NCBI GenBank assembly: GCA_037576215.1
Contig: JBANDB010000007.1
Coordinates: 4,371,001 to 4,435,000 of the forward strand
Direction of reading: 5' to 3'
From: Armillaria gallica
Lineage: Eukaryota; Basidiomycota; Agaricomycetes; Agaricales; Physalacriaceae
DNA length: 64,000 nt
Positions 1 to 11,529 of this stretch are shown here, one piece after another. The position numbers and the translations under genes are program-made. How positions within the stretch are numbered: the stretch's first letter is position 1; each line of letters starts with the position of its first letter. The notes under the pieces were generated by a model. The model was not told the origin of the DNA. It did not search any database and was given only the letters and a program-made list of their open reading frames with translations.

Positions 1-673
1 GCATCCACGCAATGACGGAGATGTCTGGTACACGTCGATACCTATAATAACGCCCCAGGACCGATCCGGGTCTAGCATACGCGAGGGCTGAGGAAGGGAG
101 TACAACGTATATCGGTCTTCCAGAGAGAAACCAAAAAAAATACATATACGCACCTCGGAAACCGCCGGGGGTTGTTCACTGCTATTTGGAAGTTTTGGTA
201 GGGGCAACCTCAGTCCTCGGAGGTGTTCCTGACGGCACCGAAGGTTGTATAGGGCATCAAGAACTTCGGCGTCCTGCACGATCTCGTCAAGCGAATGTTG
301 AGAATCCACTGCCAGGCTCCACGCCATGTCCTTAACTGTCTGCAGAATCGTCGCCGAATCTGCGTTTTCTCGTATTCCGTACTTCTTCGCTATCTCCATC
401 TCTTTCGTCTTATGAGAGGCAATTCGTTCTTCGACACGTTCTATTTCGGCAATAAGAACGGCATGCCCATGAACCTGCTGGGCTGTTAGTGGATTCGCTA
501 GGCTGTGAAGTAGAAGGGCTCACCGAAGTGAAGACATTGTCGGGGCGCGGCATCCCTAGCAGGTTGACGTGCAAAATAGAGTCCCAAACAGAGGTATTAA
601 CCAGGGTATCGGATGGAGACACCGCAGATGCGAGGGAGATAAAGATACAAGGAAAAAGAAGGGGTATGTGCAT
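1..673 (-). CDS. Caspase-domain (peptidase C14-like) protein, copy 1, cut by window edge
   Basis: Partial gene read right to left; its 3' half lies beyond position 1. The proposed model has exon 524-673, exon 154-474 and exon 87 to the edge, with introns 475-523 and 88-153. The last visible exon begins the caspase fold (DPDRSWGVIIGID), matching the complete copy at 10025-11529. The middle exon encodes a charged, probably coiled-coil segment (IAEIERVEERIASHK, then TILQTVKDM) shared with copy 2. The first exon starts with a hydrophobic stretch (IPLLFPCIFISLASA) that could be a signal peptide, but the same frame stays open to an ATG at 841, so the start is uncertain. Catalytic His and Cys lie outside the window, so activity cannot be judged. 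Caspase-domain proteins of this kind are cysteine peptidase-like and are often linked to fungal cell death; that role here is inference. Confidence 0.75.
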
Positions 674-821
674 TTTAGGGCTCCTGCGTGGGATCAGCAC
701 ACCAACGAGACTGTCAAAGTAATCAAATCTAATAATGAAAATGACAAATACATACATGTACGAACATCCATGCTCGAGGGAGCTGTGTCCAAGTAAACGC
801 CGCATGGTACCAGATGATCTG

Positions 822-900
822 GCGTCAGATTCACCCTGCATCTGACACCGAGATCTGACCTAAATCTTAGCGCCCACATGTTTATTTACTGATTGATTAG
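822..900. repeat. Dispersed repeat, copy A
   Basis: The block from about 822 (CAGATTCACCCTGCATCTGA) through AGCGCCCACATGTTTATT is related to blocks near 2300-2345 and 9563-9660. It lies directly upstream of caspase copy 1, whereas copy C lies just after the APC8 gene. No coding frame is shared, so this is an old duplicated or transposed segment of unknown type. Confidence 0.55.
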
Positions 901-3624
901 AGAATTCAACGACCTACTTGGTATCGATAGAGGCGGAATCAGCTGAAGAAGTGGTTCCATATTACTAATGGCAGCAAAAGGCGTTGGAAGAAAAATAAAC
1001 AAGTGTCAGACAAACTATTTTGCTTGACGAGTGCCTTGAAGATTTATTAGCCCTAAGACGATACGGCGGATGCTCAGCGCTCAGCGTTGACTAAGACATG
1101 TCGTCTATTCGCCCATAACGAGTTTCCTAGTCGGCCGCGAAAGGATGACCATGGGAGCAGATTTGTAGGGACGGGTAGACATTGCTGGACAGCTTGAAGT
1201 TAGTTTTTAGTTATTTATCGGGTCATGAAGTTCAGATACTCGCCATAGTCACGAGAAACATTGTATTGTAGGATATCGTGCATCATGACTCTGTAAACAG
1301 GCTAATATTGATAGAGCACTCTCCATTCCAGATTGGTCGCATCTACATACTCGAGTTGGCTGGGCTTACGGCTAACGAAGTAGATGCTCGCAGGTGCCGG
1401 TCAGCGACTACTTAAGTGACTACAAAAGGCCGGTCCGAGACTCGGATACCGGTCTCGGCCGCAGCGTCGTCACACTGCTTCACATTCAGGACATCGGACG
1501 CTTAGTAATACTTGACCGTGCCCTGAAAGCCGGGGCAGAAAATGATTTACTGACAAGGCACACGGGCACTACCGTGATTTTCTGCTTTGGGTCACTGCCC
1601 GTCCAACACTGGCATCATGCTCGTGGAATTTTCGTGAATTTCGTGAGAACCCTGTCAGTTCACGCGTGCGAGAAGTTAGAACGGTAGCTGTAGGGTCACG
1701 TGTTACTGCACGTTTAGGTGACCGACCAATAGAGATACGAGTTACGCGAGTGTCTAATAAAGACGGCTCGCCAGGTTAGCCGACCAAGGGGGGTCAAGGT
1801 GGCGTCTTCTCTGGAATAATTGACATAGACCAATTGGTTACAAATTTTGCAGGGCCTGCGGTGACCAGCGTTGAGTCGATTCGATCTCACACGTCACGGG
1901 TACGGCGTCCTGAATACCTTGATATGGCACGTTTTCACAGTCGGGGAGCTTTGTGATGATTGTCTGCTTCGTCTTTCTAGTATCATCAGAATGAACCCAT
2001 TGTCTCCAGGGTCAATTTTACTGGCACGGATGAGGCAGCGACAGCGTGGTGAGAGAGAAAGAACAACATATGTACATATCGTAGGCCATTGGGTTTGAGG
2101 AAATTTGAATACTCACCAAATGCCCCAGACGTTTCGGTGAGATCTCTGCCCTTTGTTTTGAAACTCCGCTCACGTGGGACGGGCCGATCTGTCCGAGCGC
2201 AGCAAGTAGGGTGAGATCTCACTGAAACGAATGGGGACGAGACTAAGTTCCGCTCCAATTCCTGCTTTCGTACACGTTCTGCCTCTTAACACTATACCTG
2301 GCACGACTCTGTGTTCAGATTGACCCTGCATCTAACACCATCCGTTAGAGTTTATATAATGATTATTGCGAGGAATACGTCAAAAAAAGCGAGTACTTCG
2401 AACAAAGCAGGATACATACAGCAATCAATTCTAATTTAGACTAGACCGAGGGTGTTACGAGGGATTTCACGCCCGACGCCGAGAGGTACTTTTCAAGTCC
2501 AGGGACAAGGGTCGGGAGCCAATAATTCATTGTTAAGGATCCGAAGGTCGCATTCCATCTTACTACGCGCAACGCGCGTATGCCAAAAAAGTCTTGATCA
2601 TTCCTACGAATTTTCCGCGGCCGCAAATTCCAATCCTGGTACCCTAGCAAGGCGCCCAATTTTAAACGAGGTATGGAGGGGAAGTCTTGATGAATTTCGT
2701 GATTATTGCAGGAATAGGCCTAGTAGATGATAATGACAGATAGATAGACACGCAAAAGTACAAGACCTATAAATTACGTCGAGGGCAAATAGTGCGCTTG
2801 CAATACCCAAGTGGAGCTCGGGGTTTTCGAGAAGCAAGCCAGAATCCGGATACCGCTGCTGCAGGTGCTCCGACAGCCAGAAAGAATTTTGACAAGTTCC
2901 CGCTCACTGCAGAAGCGTACGCCAAACCGTCACTGATGGCAACACTTGCATATCCAAATCCACGACGGACCGGCTGCTGCAAACGTACACCCTGGGAGGC
3001 CTCACGAGATAGTCTCGTACTTAGATGCAGTAGGCAACTTCAAAGGGGCTGGAGATTAGCCTACCTTGGCGTCAAGCGTCCAGAAGCCACGTTTCGATTT
3101 GACACAAGATCCTTGTAATGCGGAGCAGAAAGCAGACTGGTAGAGGTTCGACAAGTTGATGGACACGGCGAAATATGATTTTCAAGACGAGGCGTAAAAT
3201 AGTTTGTTCTCAACGAGGAATATAGAAAGTGATTCAGAATGTAATCAGCAGCATTCAATGGCTCATGAGTGAATGTATGAATGTTGAAATTACCACAGAC
3301 ATAGCATATCCCACCATGCATGGAAGCCATGGAGGCTCGATACTCGGTCGCTACTGATAGCAACTGCTACCGACCATAGTTTGAACTGAGTCGGAATCAT
3401 GCCGGCATTTCCCGTTTAGAGACGCGATGCTGTTGGTCTTGGAATTCGTGGTTACTGAGAGTGGATAAGGCCCCAATCTAGAGGAATGCCGGCCCGGTGA
3501 GCTGCGCCGTGCCGCCCATCTTCCGCTTCTCCGATTCTTTCCGAAGAATGAGGAAACGACAGAGGGTTATAGGGAGCCGTAACTGGTCGTGAGTAGTGCC
3601 AAACTGTCTGGATAGGGGCTATAA
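901..3624. other. Gene-poor region, no recognisable gene
   Basis: Several open frames of 60-108 codons occur on both strands (for example 1394-1687 and 2792-3118). None has a recognisable family motif or joins to neighbours through plausible splice sites. A second diverged copy of the dispersed repeat (CAGATTGACCCTGCATCTAA) sits near 2318-2337. I see no RNA gene. Confidence 0.5.
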
Positions 3625-4191
3625 AGGTCAATGGTCACTCAAAGTTTCCTGCTTTATGACTGACGTCCCACAGTATGACGATGTCTTAGCTCGGATACCG
3701 CTACTAGCAAATCACCCGGTGGTCTATATGTTTATGTTTTGGGCGAAGATGCTCAACGACCTGCACTTGGCTTCAACACAGGTCCAAATATGCGACCACC
3801 TCCTCAGTCCCGAATTCTTTCCGGCTAACTTATGGGTGATGTCTATGAAAAGCCGCGGATAGACTTGAAGACATCGACTTCTTTTCTGATATTCTCTATG
3901 TGATGGACGACAAGGAGAAGTTCTCGTTTTACGCTCAAAAGTTTCAGGAGAAAGACAAGAACCGGCCAGAGGTGTGCTGCTTCATTGGTGTGCTCGCTTG
4001 TTTTTGTCCTTGTGTCGCTTGTTGACGGAGCAAGTTAAGGCAATGCGTATTCAATCCGTACCAGCATGAGAATGCAGTGAAGTATTTCCGGCACGCTACC
4101 TACCTGGATCGACTTATTATTAATATTATTATACGCGTGAACGTCAATGGGCCACGGGTATCTCGTGATGGGTACTACTCATGCTGCGATC
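3625..4191 (+). pseudogene. Truncated DNA-level copy of the APC8/CDC23 gene
   Basis: This matches 8105-8774 of the intact APC8 gene at high identity, including the ends of two introns, so it arose by DNA duplication and not by retroposition. It begins in the intron ending CCCACAG and continues with the coding stretch YDDVLARIPLLANHP. It then runs on to the phrase matching the TPR segment GHEYLVMGNTHAAI. Damage is visible: about 120 bases are missing at 3860 compared with 8333-8454, which creates a stop (GCGGATAG). There is also a short insertion near 3734 and an AT-rich insertion near 4120. No start codon or promoter comes with it. Confidence 0.85.
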
Positions 4192-4310
4192 TTATATAAA
4201 CGATAATCATAGAGTAACTGATTAGTGAAGGGGGTTTATAAGGCACTTGACCTTCAAAGAGGGAAGAATCTTCCACCATGCGTCGGCGCCATGAATTGGA
4301 AAAAAAAAAA

Positions 4311-4523
4311 CCCTGAGGTCAGTGTGCATGGTTTCGTCGTCATATCAAACTGCATTCATTCTCAGGTCAGCAGGGAATTGTGTATTGACGCTGCGATTTT
4401 TGACTGACCTCTCAATAGGTTGGCTATGCAATAGAGTTTAGAGTTTAGAAAACCGGTATGCGGTCCCAATAAGGAACACCGGGGTTCTGTAATAGTAAAG
4501 TGCAGGGTTGTCCTTGCGCCACC
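4311..4523. repeat. Repeat shared (inverted) with 17950-18065
   Basis: CCCTGAGGTCAGTGTGCA at 4311 and GACCTCTCAATAGG near 4410, then AATAGTAAAGTGCAGG near 4491, recur in the same order on the opposite strand at 17950-18065. The 4.4-kb copy has an extra 50 bases or so in the middle. No family or coding function is recognised. Confidence 0.6.
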
Positions 4524-5370
4524 GTCCAAAGTCTCAACCAGGACAATACGCCAATGGACGTAATACATAAGCTATAGTCCGCCAAGGACATACCAGTGCT
4601 ATACATCGACAGCGTCAGAGACAATGACAAGGTTTCTGCGCCGGATGAAGGATAGCCGGGATACAACACGCACCCGGAATGGGTGGTATGAAAAAGACAA
4701 GCTCGCGTCTTCGTCAAGATCGCCAGCATGGGAAGAAGACCTCGAGTCGGTCGAGTTCGTTGAGCCCGTAGTTGATGATCTAATATAGATGGAGGACGGG
4801 GAGAGGAGCATGAGCGGAGGAAGTATTCTCATTGATAAATATAGGCGCAAGGACAGACGAAGCGGCCGATGCCTTTCTATCGTCATCGATGCTTGTACCA
4901 AACTCAATCCCACTAACGAATGGCGTCATTCCAGGAGAAAACAAGATTCCCACCGAACAACTCCAACCCTACTAAAAACGCACGATCTTATGTATCCGGT
5001 GATTAACACCCTCCCGGGGGGCTTCCCCCCCAACTCGAATCCCGGTTTATATTTTAATATGCCTGTCTTTGACTCTCTGTCTAAGTACTCTTACTTTCTT
5101 GCTTGCAACGACTAGACAGACGGTCACCAGCCTACCACAGTACAAGAATTGGATTTGCCACCCCTCGCGATGGCTCACCTTCGACCCTTTTCTTAAAATT
5201 CCTTAACTCTATTGGAGAGACTACATACTTAGGAACTCTTAGAACTTCTTAGAAGCGTGGAAGATCGGGACCTCCGCCTCGTCGAAATGGGCCATTATTG
5301 AATGCTGGACCGATCTTGTTACAGGTGTTTGTGGCTGCAACGACCTAAGCAAACATACAATCGGACACCA
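4524..5370. other. No recognisable gene
   Basis: Overlapping short frames (4599-4913 minus, 4789-5115 plus) have no family signature and no splice partners. I see nothing else in this stretch. Confidence 0.45.
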
Positions 5371-7022
5371 TGACAGAACGCTCGGTTGCATTGGTGACGG
5401 GTTCAGCTCGCGGAATAGGCCGTACCATTGCGCTCCGTCTCGCAAACGATGGATTCAACCTTGCTCTGAACGATATCGCTTCCCAGAAATAATCTAGAGA
5501 TCCTTTGCAGCGAAATTGAGGCGCTGGGAAAGAAAGCGCTTATTTACATAGCAGATGTTTCGAGGGAGGACGAGGTAAAGGCTATGGTTAATGAGATCGT
5601 AAAAGTGCTAGGCAGGCTGGACGTTCAAGGGGGTACCGGAATGTCGGCCCGGCACACCGGGTAGGTAGGTAGGTTGGGCCGGCAGGCCAAAAAAAAAAAA
5701 AGTTGACCTCCCATATTGGGGCCTAAAAACGACTTTTTAGGGGATGTTATAGATAAATTTTGATGTAATACATACCATGGTACATGATATTTACCTCTGA
5801 GAATATGATAATGGGTTTTCTAGACATCTTCACCAGCACTCTTTGGCATCAATGCTTACTGCATCATGATGATGTCACACACCTTAATAAACAAATTTTG
5901 CAATATATGCCCAATAGAATACAGACTGTGTGCAAAAACATCAGGATATCTATCAAACAGGTACTTTTGAGACAAAAATAGGCCAAAAAGCGTCAAAATG
6001 AGCCTAAATTAGGCAGAATGACATCATACAAGTCACGTGGAGGTAGGTAGGTCCAGCGCCGATGCACGAAAATATTTAATCGACCCCATGTCTTTTTTTT
6101 TCATATTCGGACCCCCTTGTGGACGTTGTAAGTATATTCAGTCTTATACTTTAGTTTTTAATTCGATTTGACGCTCTATCCAGATGGTAGCCAATGCAGG
6201 CATGTGTCTTAGGTTCTCTGGTCTCATGGACAGTGAGTTATCGAACACCTGTTTACATCTTTGGCATCTGATCATCTGGAACTCTGATATCAGCTACGGC
6301 GGAGGAATGGGACAGTGTTTTTGCCGTTAATACGCGGGGAGTATTCCTTTGTTATAAGTACGCTGCAATACAGATGGTTAAACAAGGTTGGGGTGGGCGG
6401 ATTATTGGTGCAAATTCCCTCACAGGGATGAGAGGTAGGAACGAAACATCTGGACTTTTCTTTTTGTTTATCTGACCTCTTAGCTCAATCGCGTGTATGC
6501 CCTTATAGCGCATCAAAATTCGCCGTTCGCGGGCTGACACAGAGCGCTGGTATGTTCAACTACGATGACTAAATCTCAGTGTTAGACCCTGGTTTTCTAG
6601 CGGTGGAACTGGGACCACATCAGATCACCGTCAATGCTTATGCACCCGGTGTGTATCGTTAGTTCACTCGTCTTTCATTTACGATATTGCTTGAATATTA
6701 GGGTTAATCGACATCAACTTGTCCAGATCTATGTTACCTGGAGAAGGTTTTGCTAAACATGTAATAATATCTCCGAGCTCCTGGAAACCTTGTCCTGACA
6801 CCAGAATTCGCATTAAAGGTCCGCCAGAGTGAAAACACAGTGACATTGAAGAAGACCGGGCAACCTGGGGATTTGGCCAGCTTAGTCTCGTACGGGTACG
6901 TACCTTGCATCTCCAGAGTCGCAATTCATGACTGGACAGACTGTAAGTGTAACCCAATCCATGTGCATGTTTCTTATGAATATCTCTGGATTTCCGTTGA
7001 TGGTGGAGCGTTCTTCAATTGA
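5371..7022 (+). pseudogene. Short-chain dehydrogenase/reductase pseudogene split by a hAT-like element
   Basis: All landmarks of a classical SDR of the 3-oxoacyl-reductase/acetoin-reductase type can be read across several exons. The NAD(P)-binding glycine motif is TGSARGIG at 5398. ANAG follows after the inserted element near 6190, the catalytic tetrad lysine motif is YSASK near 6506, and the C-terminal end is ASPESQFMTGQT then VDGGAFFN before a stop at 7020. Lesions: a one-base frameshift near 5487-5491 (the frame resumes with EILCSEIEALGKKALIY), and the transposon 5626-6119 inserted exactly at the exon end before a GTAAGT donor. The last intron (from about 6948) also has no AG acceptor before the final exon; the expected site reads CTCTGG. 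The enzyme would have been cytosolic and NAD(P)-dependent; its substrate cannot be inferred. Confidence 0.9.
5626..6119. mobile_element. Non-autonomous hAT-like element (MITE), 494 bp
   Basis: The element is flanked by a perfect 8-bp direct repeat, TGGACGTT at 5618-5625 and 6120-6127. Its ends are inverted: CAAGGGGGTACCGGAAT at the left and, on the opposite strand from the right, CAAGGGGGTCCGAATA. An 8-bp target duplication and termini starting CAAGG are characteristic of the hAT superfamily. GTAGGTAGGT tracts occur near both ends (about 5662 and 6042). The interior is AT-rich and holds no transposase, so movement would have needed an enzyme supplied elsewhere. Removing the element and one repeat copy restores the SDR exon-intron junction (GACGTT|GTAAGT). 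Confidence 0.9.
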
Positions 7023-7321
7023 CTATGAGATAGACACAATGGATAGCCAACGCCAAGTCATCGCTTCCAACCTCTAATTTAGCTTTTACCTAGAACAGCG
7101 AATGAATATCTTCAGTTATATAAGGCGATCAATGAGAGATTCGAATACGAGTTCTGCGATTACTTAAAGTTATATCACACTTTGGATGAGCGCAGGCGCC
7201 GGTTGGGCGCCGGGGCGGCAGGGCGGCCACCTTCCGCTTTGGGTTGTTTATTGAAATTTGACTTCGAGTTCCTGATTTCCACCACCACCAACTGAACGCG
7301 ACCACGACGATCTACGACGCG

Positions 7322-9538
7322 ATGGATCCTCTAATACCCATCGACGAAGCGATGGTAAACGATATTCGTTCAACCATTCGGCAATGCACTGAGCGTGGTC
7401 TCCTCGCTTCAGCGAAATGGTCAGTTGGTGCGTTTTTGTCGTATATCTATTCGCAAGCACGGCTCACGCATATACAAAGGCTATCGGAGATGTTTATGTC
7501 GATTCCGTCTGCAAAGCGAACACATAATAGGCCCCCACCTCCGCCTGTTGATGATTTGGAGCAAGCGGAGCAGGACTACATCGCTGCTGCAAGGCAGTCG
7601 ATGAGTGACAAGCAGTTTCAGCGCGCTGCTTACATTGTACGGGACTGCAGGAGTGACAAGGCCCGGTATTATAACTTGTATTGCCAATATCTGGTACGTG
7701 TGTTCATCGATGAAAGGACGCGTTATTTTGATGCGAGACGGTCAGAGCCACGAAAGGCTTGCTTTGGACGAGTGGTACAGGCTCAGTGGTACGTGGCTTG
7801 TGATATATGTTTATGAGTCTAACGTTGCAGAAGATAAGAAGGAGCAGCCTACGTCGCCTGTGAACAACGAGATACCGATATTACTTGAAGACGTTGCTCA
7901 CTCGACGGAGCCTTGGCTGATGTTCATGTAAGTCAGTCCTTATAAATTGGCTGTCGTATTGACCAGAACTCAGTGAGGCTCTGTTTCTGTCCCGAATGTC
8001 GCGTAAAGGGGAGGCAATAACGGCGCTATTAAACGTTGTCGCAAGCAAGCCTTGGATATGGGCCGCCTGGTGCCTTTTGGGAGACTGTATCGATTCAGAA
8101 AAAGAGGTCAATGATCACTTAAAGTTTCTTGCCTTATAACTGATGTCCCACAGTATGACGATGCCTTAGCTCGGATACCGCTACTAGCAAATCACCCCGT
8201 GGTCTACATGTTTAGGGTGAAGATGCTCAACGACCTGCACTTGGCTTCAACACAGGTCCAAATATGCGACCACCTCCTCAGTCCCGAATTCTTTCCATCT
8301 AGCTTATGGGTGATGTCTATGAAAAGCCGCGGTTATGCTTGCCTATCCAGTGTCACCTTCTACGGCCCGATGGTCATTGCGAAGGTCTTGAACTCATCAG
8401 AGTATAGGGATGCACAGACACAATTCGAGCGCATCCTTTCCATTGAACCCGACCGACTTGAAGACATCGACTTCTTCTCTGATATCCTTTATGTGATGGA
8501 CAACAAGGAGAAGCTCTCGTTTTACGCTCAAAAGTTTCAGGAAAAAGACAAGAACCGACCGGAAGTGTGCTGCTTCATTGGTGTGCTCGTTTGTTTTTAT
8601 ATTTTGTCGCTTGTTGACAGAGAAAGTTAAGGCAATGCGTATTCAATCCGTACCGAGCACGAGAATGCAGTGAAATATTTCCGGCGCGCTACCTACCTGG
8701 ATCGGTCTTATTATCACGCGTGGACGTCGATGGGCCATGAGTATCTCGTGATGGGTAATACTCATGCTGCGATCGAAGCATATCGCCGGACGTTAGGTTC
8801 GCAGAGAGCTGACTTTGCTTGTTTGCGCTTATGAAGGTTTCTGTAGATATCACCAAGAAGGACTATCGTGCTTGGGCAGGCATGGGACAGGCCTATAGGG
8901 TTCTGGGCATGTATAACTATTCTCTGTATTATTATGAACGAGCTTCAGCATTGAGGTACGTCTTCCTCTCAATGAAACCGGTTGCTCGCGATGATATTTC
9001 TTCTGGCAGGCCTAATGATGTGACAATATGGGATGGCCTAGGATCTTGTTACGAGGATACGGAGAGGTATAACTCTTGGTATTTCTTTTTTGTATTCTGG
9101 CTCTTACCCATGGGTATCCTCAGAATCCAGGAAGCCATCTCCGCCTACAGCCGTGCACTCAAAATCGGCATCAACCAGTCCCTCCCGGGCATAAACTGGA
9201 AACTCGGCTCAATATTTCGTTCCATGGATGTTTGGCCTGCAGCCGAGCAGCACTTCCGAACAGTGGTTCAGATTGGCGAGGGAGCTGAAGGTGAGGGCTG
9301 GTCTTGTTTGATCATTTGCGACTTCTCATTCGGACCAGGCCGCCTGAACAATTCAGAGCCCTATTTGGGGTCCTTGTTAGCCTTGTCGGAACGTAATATT
9401 CGTTTTGATTCTGGGAATTTGTCCGAGGCGAAGGAGTACCTGGAGCGTGTGGCGGCGAGTAATACGGAATTGGCGGGTAGGGCTGCTGCGATGTTGAAAG
9501 CCGTCAAGACGAAAATGGGACTGAAAGGGAAAATATAG
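7322..9538 (+). CDS. CDC23: Anaphase-promoting complex subunit 8 (Cdc23), TPR protein
   Basis: A scaffold subunit of the anaphase-promoting complex/cyclosome, the nuclear ubiquitin ligase that triggers anaphase and mitotic exit. Eleven exons join in frame; the introns are 7420-7479, 7694-7745, 7789-7830, 7928-7973, 8107-8153, 8581-8631, 8797-8846, 8956-9009, 9067-9123 and 9291-9338. The N-terminus has the family opening CTERGLLASAKW. The middle and C-terminal parts contain tandem TPRs: AQTQFERILSIEP-like, KNRPEVCCFIGNAYSIR, HENAVKYFRRATYLDRS, GHEYLVMGNTHAAIEAYRR, DYRAWAGMGQAY and YNYSLYYYERASALRPND. The predicted length (about 580 residues) fits the family and no lesion is seen. The start is the first ATG that keeps the conserved N-terminus. 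Part of the gene is duplicated at 3625-4191. Confidence 0.93.
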
Positions 9539-9562
9539 GTACTAGACGATCTAGCATTTAAC

Positions 9563-9660
9563 ACAACTTGCCACGATTCTGTGCTCAGATTGACCCAGCA
9601 CCTAACCCGTTACATCTGCCACATCTCAGCGCCCACATATTTATTACTGAATGATGAGAT
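9563..9660. repeat. Dispersed repeat, copy C
   Basis: CAGATTGACCCAGCACCTAA followed by CATCTCAGCGCCCACATATT matches the block at 822-900 and, less completely, the one near 2318. The similarity continues thinly to GGCAAAAGGCG near 9778 (compare 973). It lies in the intergenic stretch between APC8 and caspase copy 2, which otherwise holds no recognisable gene. Confidence 0.55.
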
Positions 9661-10024
9661 TATAGAGAGTGCGAGAAGCTGCCGAGTATCGATAGAGTCA
9701 GGACCAACCCAACCCAGAACATGATCCTATACTACGGGCGAAACGAAGATTCATGATGAGGCGGAATGAAACATGTGGCAAAAGGCGACTGGCATAAAGT
9801 AGGACAAGGTTAATTTTATAGTTGATGGAGGGTGACAAAATCGCCCCGCTGGAAATTCAATTCCGCCGCAATTCCTGTCGACGTCCTCAGCCTGCCTCCT
9901 CACGGTATTCAATGAGTGGTCACATTGTACTAAGTTTCCTCCTTCCCGATAAAATACGTTTCCTAACTACCATCCATCTCAATGAGTGTCCGGATCCTAT
10001 ATACTTATCGCATACCTAGCGTAA

Positions 10025-11529
10025 TCAGACTCGGGGATGCCAAGGAAATAACTTGTCCTTGTTTTCTCCAATGGCAATAGGTATTTGAAGAGGTGTCGCA
10101 GCGCCGATGGTACAACAGAGGTCGTGGTAGGACTGGTTATGCAGACCCGACCTAAGTGCACTCATCAGAGCCTCGGTGAAAATCCCATTAACTGTACCAT
10201 CGTCTTTCTGAACCTCTCTCGCAAACTGATACTCCCTACAAGCGGCGAGAAGAACGTGAGACGCTTTCATGGGAGACCAGTTCTCCGCCAGGATTGAAAC
10301 CGTCCCGGGCAAATAATACTCCCTTAAATTCTCGTCACCAGTTTGAAGCATCAACTCCAGTCCTGAGGTACGTAATGGAGGTAAGTTTCGAGTGATACCA
10401 TGTTGGAGAGAGCTTGACACGCCGCGGGTGACACCGCTTGCGTAGCAACAGTCGGTGATGACTGTGATATTTTCACCTTTTTTAACACGAATCAGGTGAA
10501 GGATTGTATTGAGTTCCCTGTCGCTGATATCGGGAATGAGAGGATGTCCATTCCTATCGACTGTGCGGTCTGCGGGACAGATGGCCTCCACGGCTCCAGT
10601 GTGGGCAGTTCCACCCTCCCGCTTCGGAAAATAGTCCGAGCAGCGATAAGAGGCGCCGTGGCCGCTGAAGTAAATGATGATGTTGTCTCCTTTTTGAATG
10701 AGGGGGTTCCTGTGAAGACTATGGAACGCTTCAGTGATGTTTGCGCGAGAGGGAAAGGGCGTGTCGGGCGATGGGCCGCCGCAAGGAACAAGAAGGAGCT
10801 GAAGGTGGGACTCGGGAACGCCTAGGACATGGACAAGATATTGGTAAATATCCAGAGCATCAGAGACGCATCCACGCAATGGAGATGCCTGATAAGCGTT
10901 GATGCCTATAATAATGCCCCAGGACCGATCTGGATTCAAGGGCTAAGGGAAGAGTGTTTCAGCCTTTCAGAGCGATACGAAAAAGTACATCGACACACCT
11001 CTGGATCCCTTGGATTGGGAAGTTGTTCGCTGCTATCCGGAAGTCTTGGTCCAGGAAACCTATGCTCTTGAAGGTGTTCCAGACGGCACCGAGATTTCAA
11101 CAGGGCATCAAGGAGCTCGGCGTCCCGCACGATCTCGAGCGAATATTGGGGATCTGCCGAGTTGCACACCATGTCCTTAACTGTCTGCAGAATCGTGGCC
11201 GAATCAATGTTTCCTGGCATTCCGTACTTCTTCACTATATCCACCTCTTGCATCTCATAACTCGCAATCCGTTCCTTGACGCTCTTGATTTCGTCCGTAA
11301 GTTTAGCATCCTCGTTATGAACCTATGGGCTGTCAGCGAGCTCTCTGGGTCGCGAAGAAGGGCTCACCGAAGTGGAGGTTTCGTTAGGGTGAGACGCCAC
11401 TGGCGGGTTGATGATGGGTGATCCCAATGAAGGTGGAGTACGTGGCAGAGATACTCCGGAAACAGCCAAGGCATTGGACGGGCAGATGCTGCCTGCTGAA
11501 TCTTGATAGTCTCCCACAAATATGGCCAT
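10025..11529 (-). CDS. Caspase-domain (peptidase C14-like) protein, copy 2, complete
   Basis: Three exons read right to left: 11368-11529 or further upstream, 10999-11322 and 10025-10942, with introns 11323-11367 and 10943-10998. The C-terminal exon is a caspase p20-like fold. It starts with DRSWGIIIGINAYQ, has the catalytic histidine in IIYFSGHGA and the catalytic cysteine in VITDCCYASG, and ends with a substrate-pocket-like region and a stop at 10025. The N-terminal half is charged and probably coiled-coil (LTDEIKSVKERIASYEMQE). The family comprises cysteine peptidases related to metacaspases; basidiomycetes carry many such proteins fused to varied N-terminal segments, and the target is unknown. 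The first-exon frame is supported by conservation with copy 1 (ending NETSTS against DNVFTS), but the start codon is uncertain. Confidence 0.85.

Noticed and set aside
3625..4191. Processed (retroposed) APC8 pseudogene
   Set aside because: Intron sequence is retained in the copy.
10025..11253. Separate coiled-coil and caspase genes
   Set aside because: The intron 10943-10998 joins them in phase and the same arrangement is seen in copy 1.
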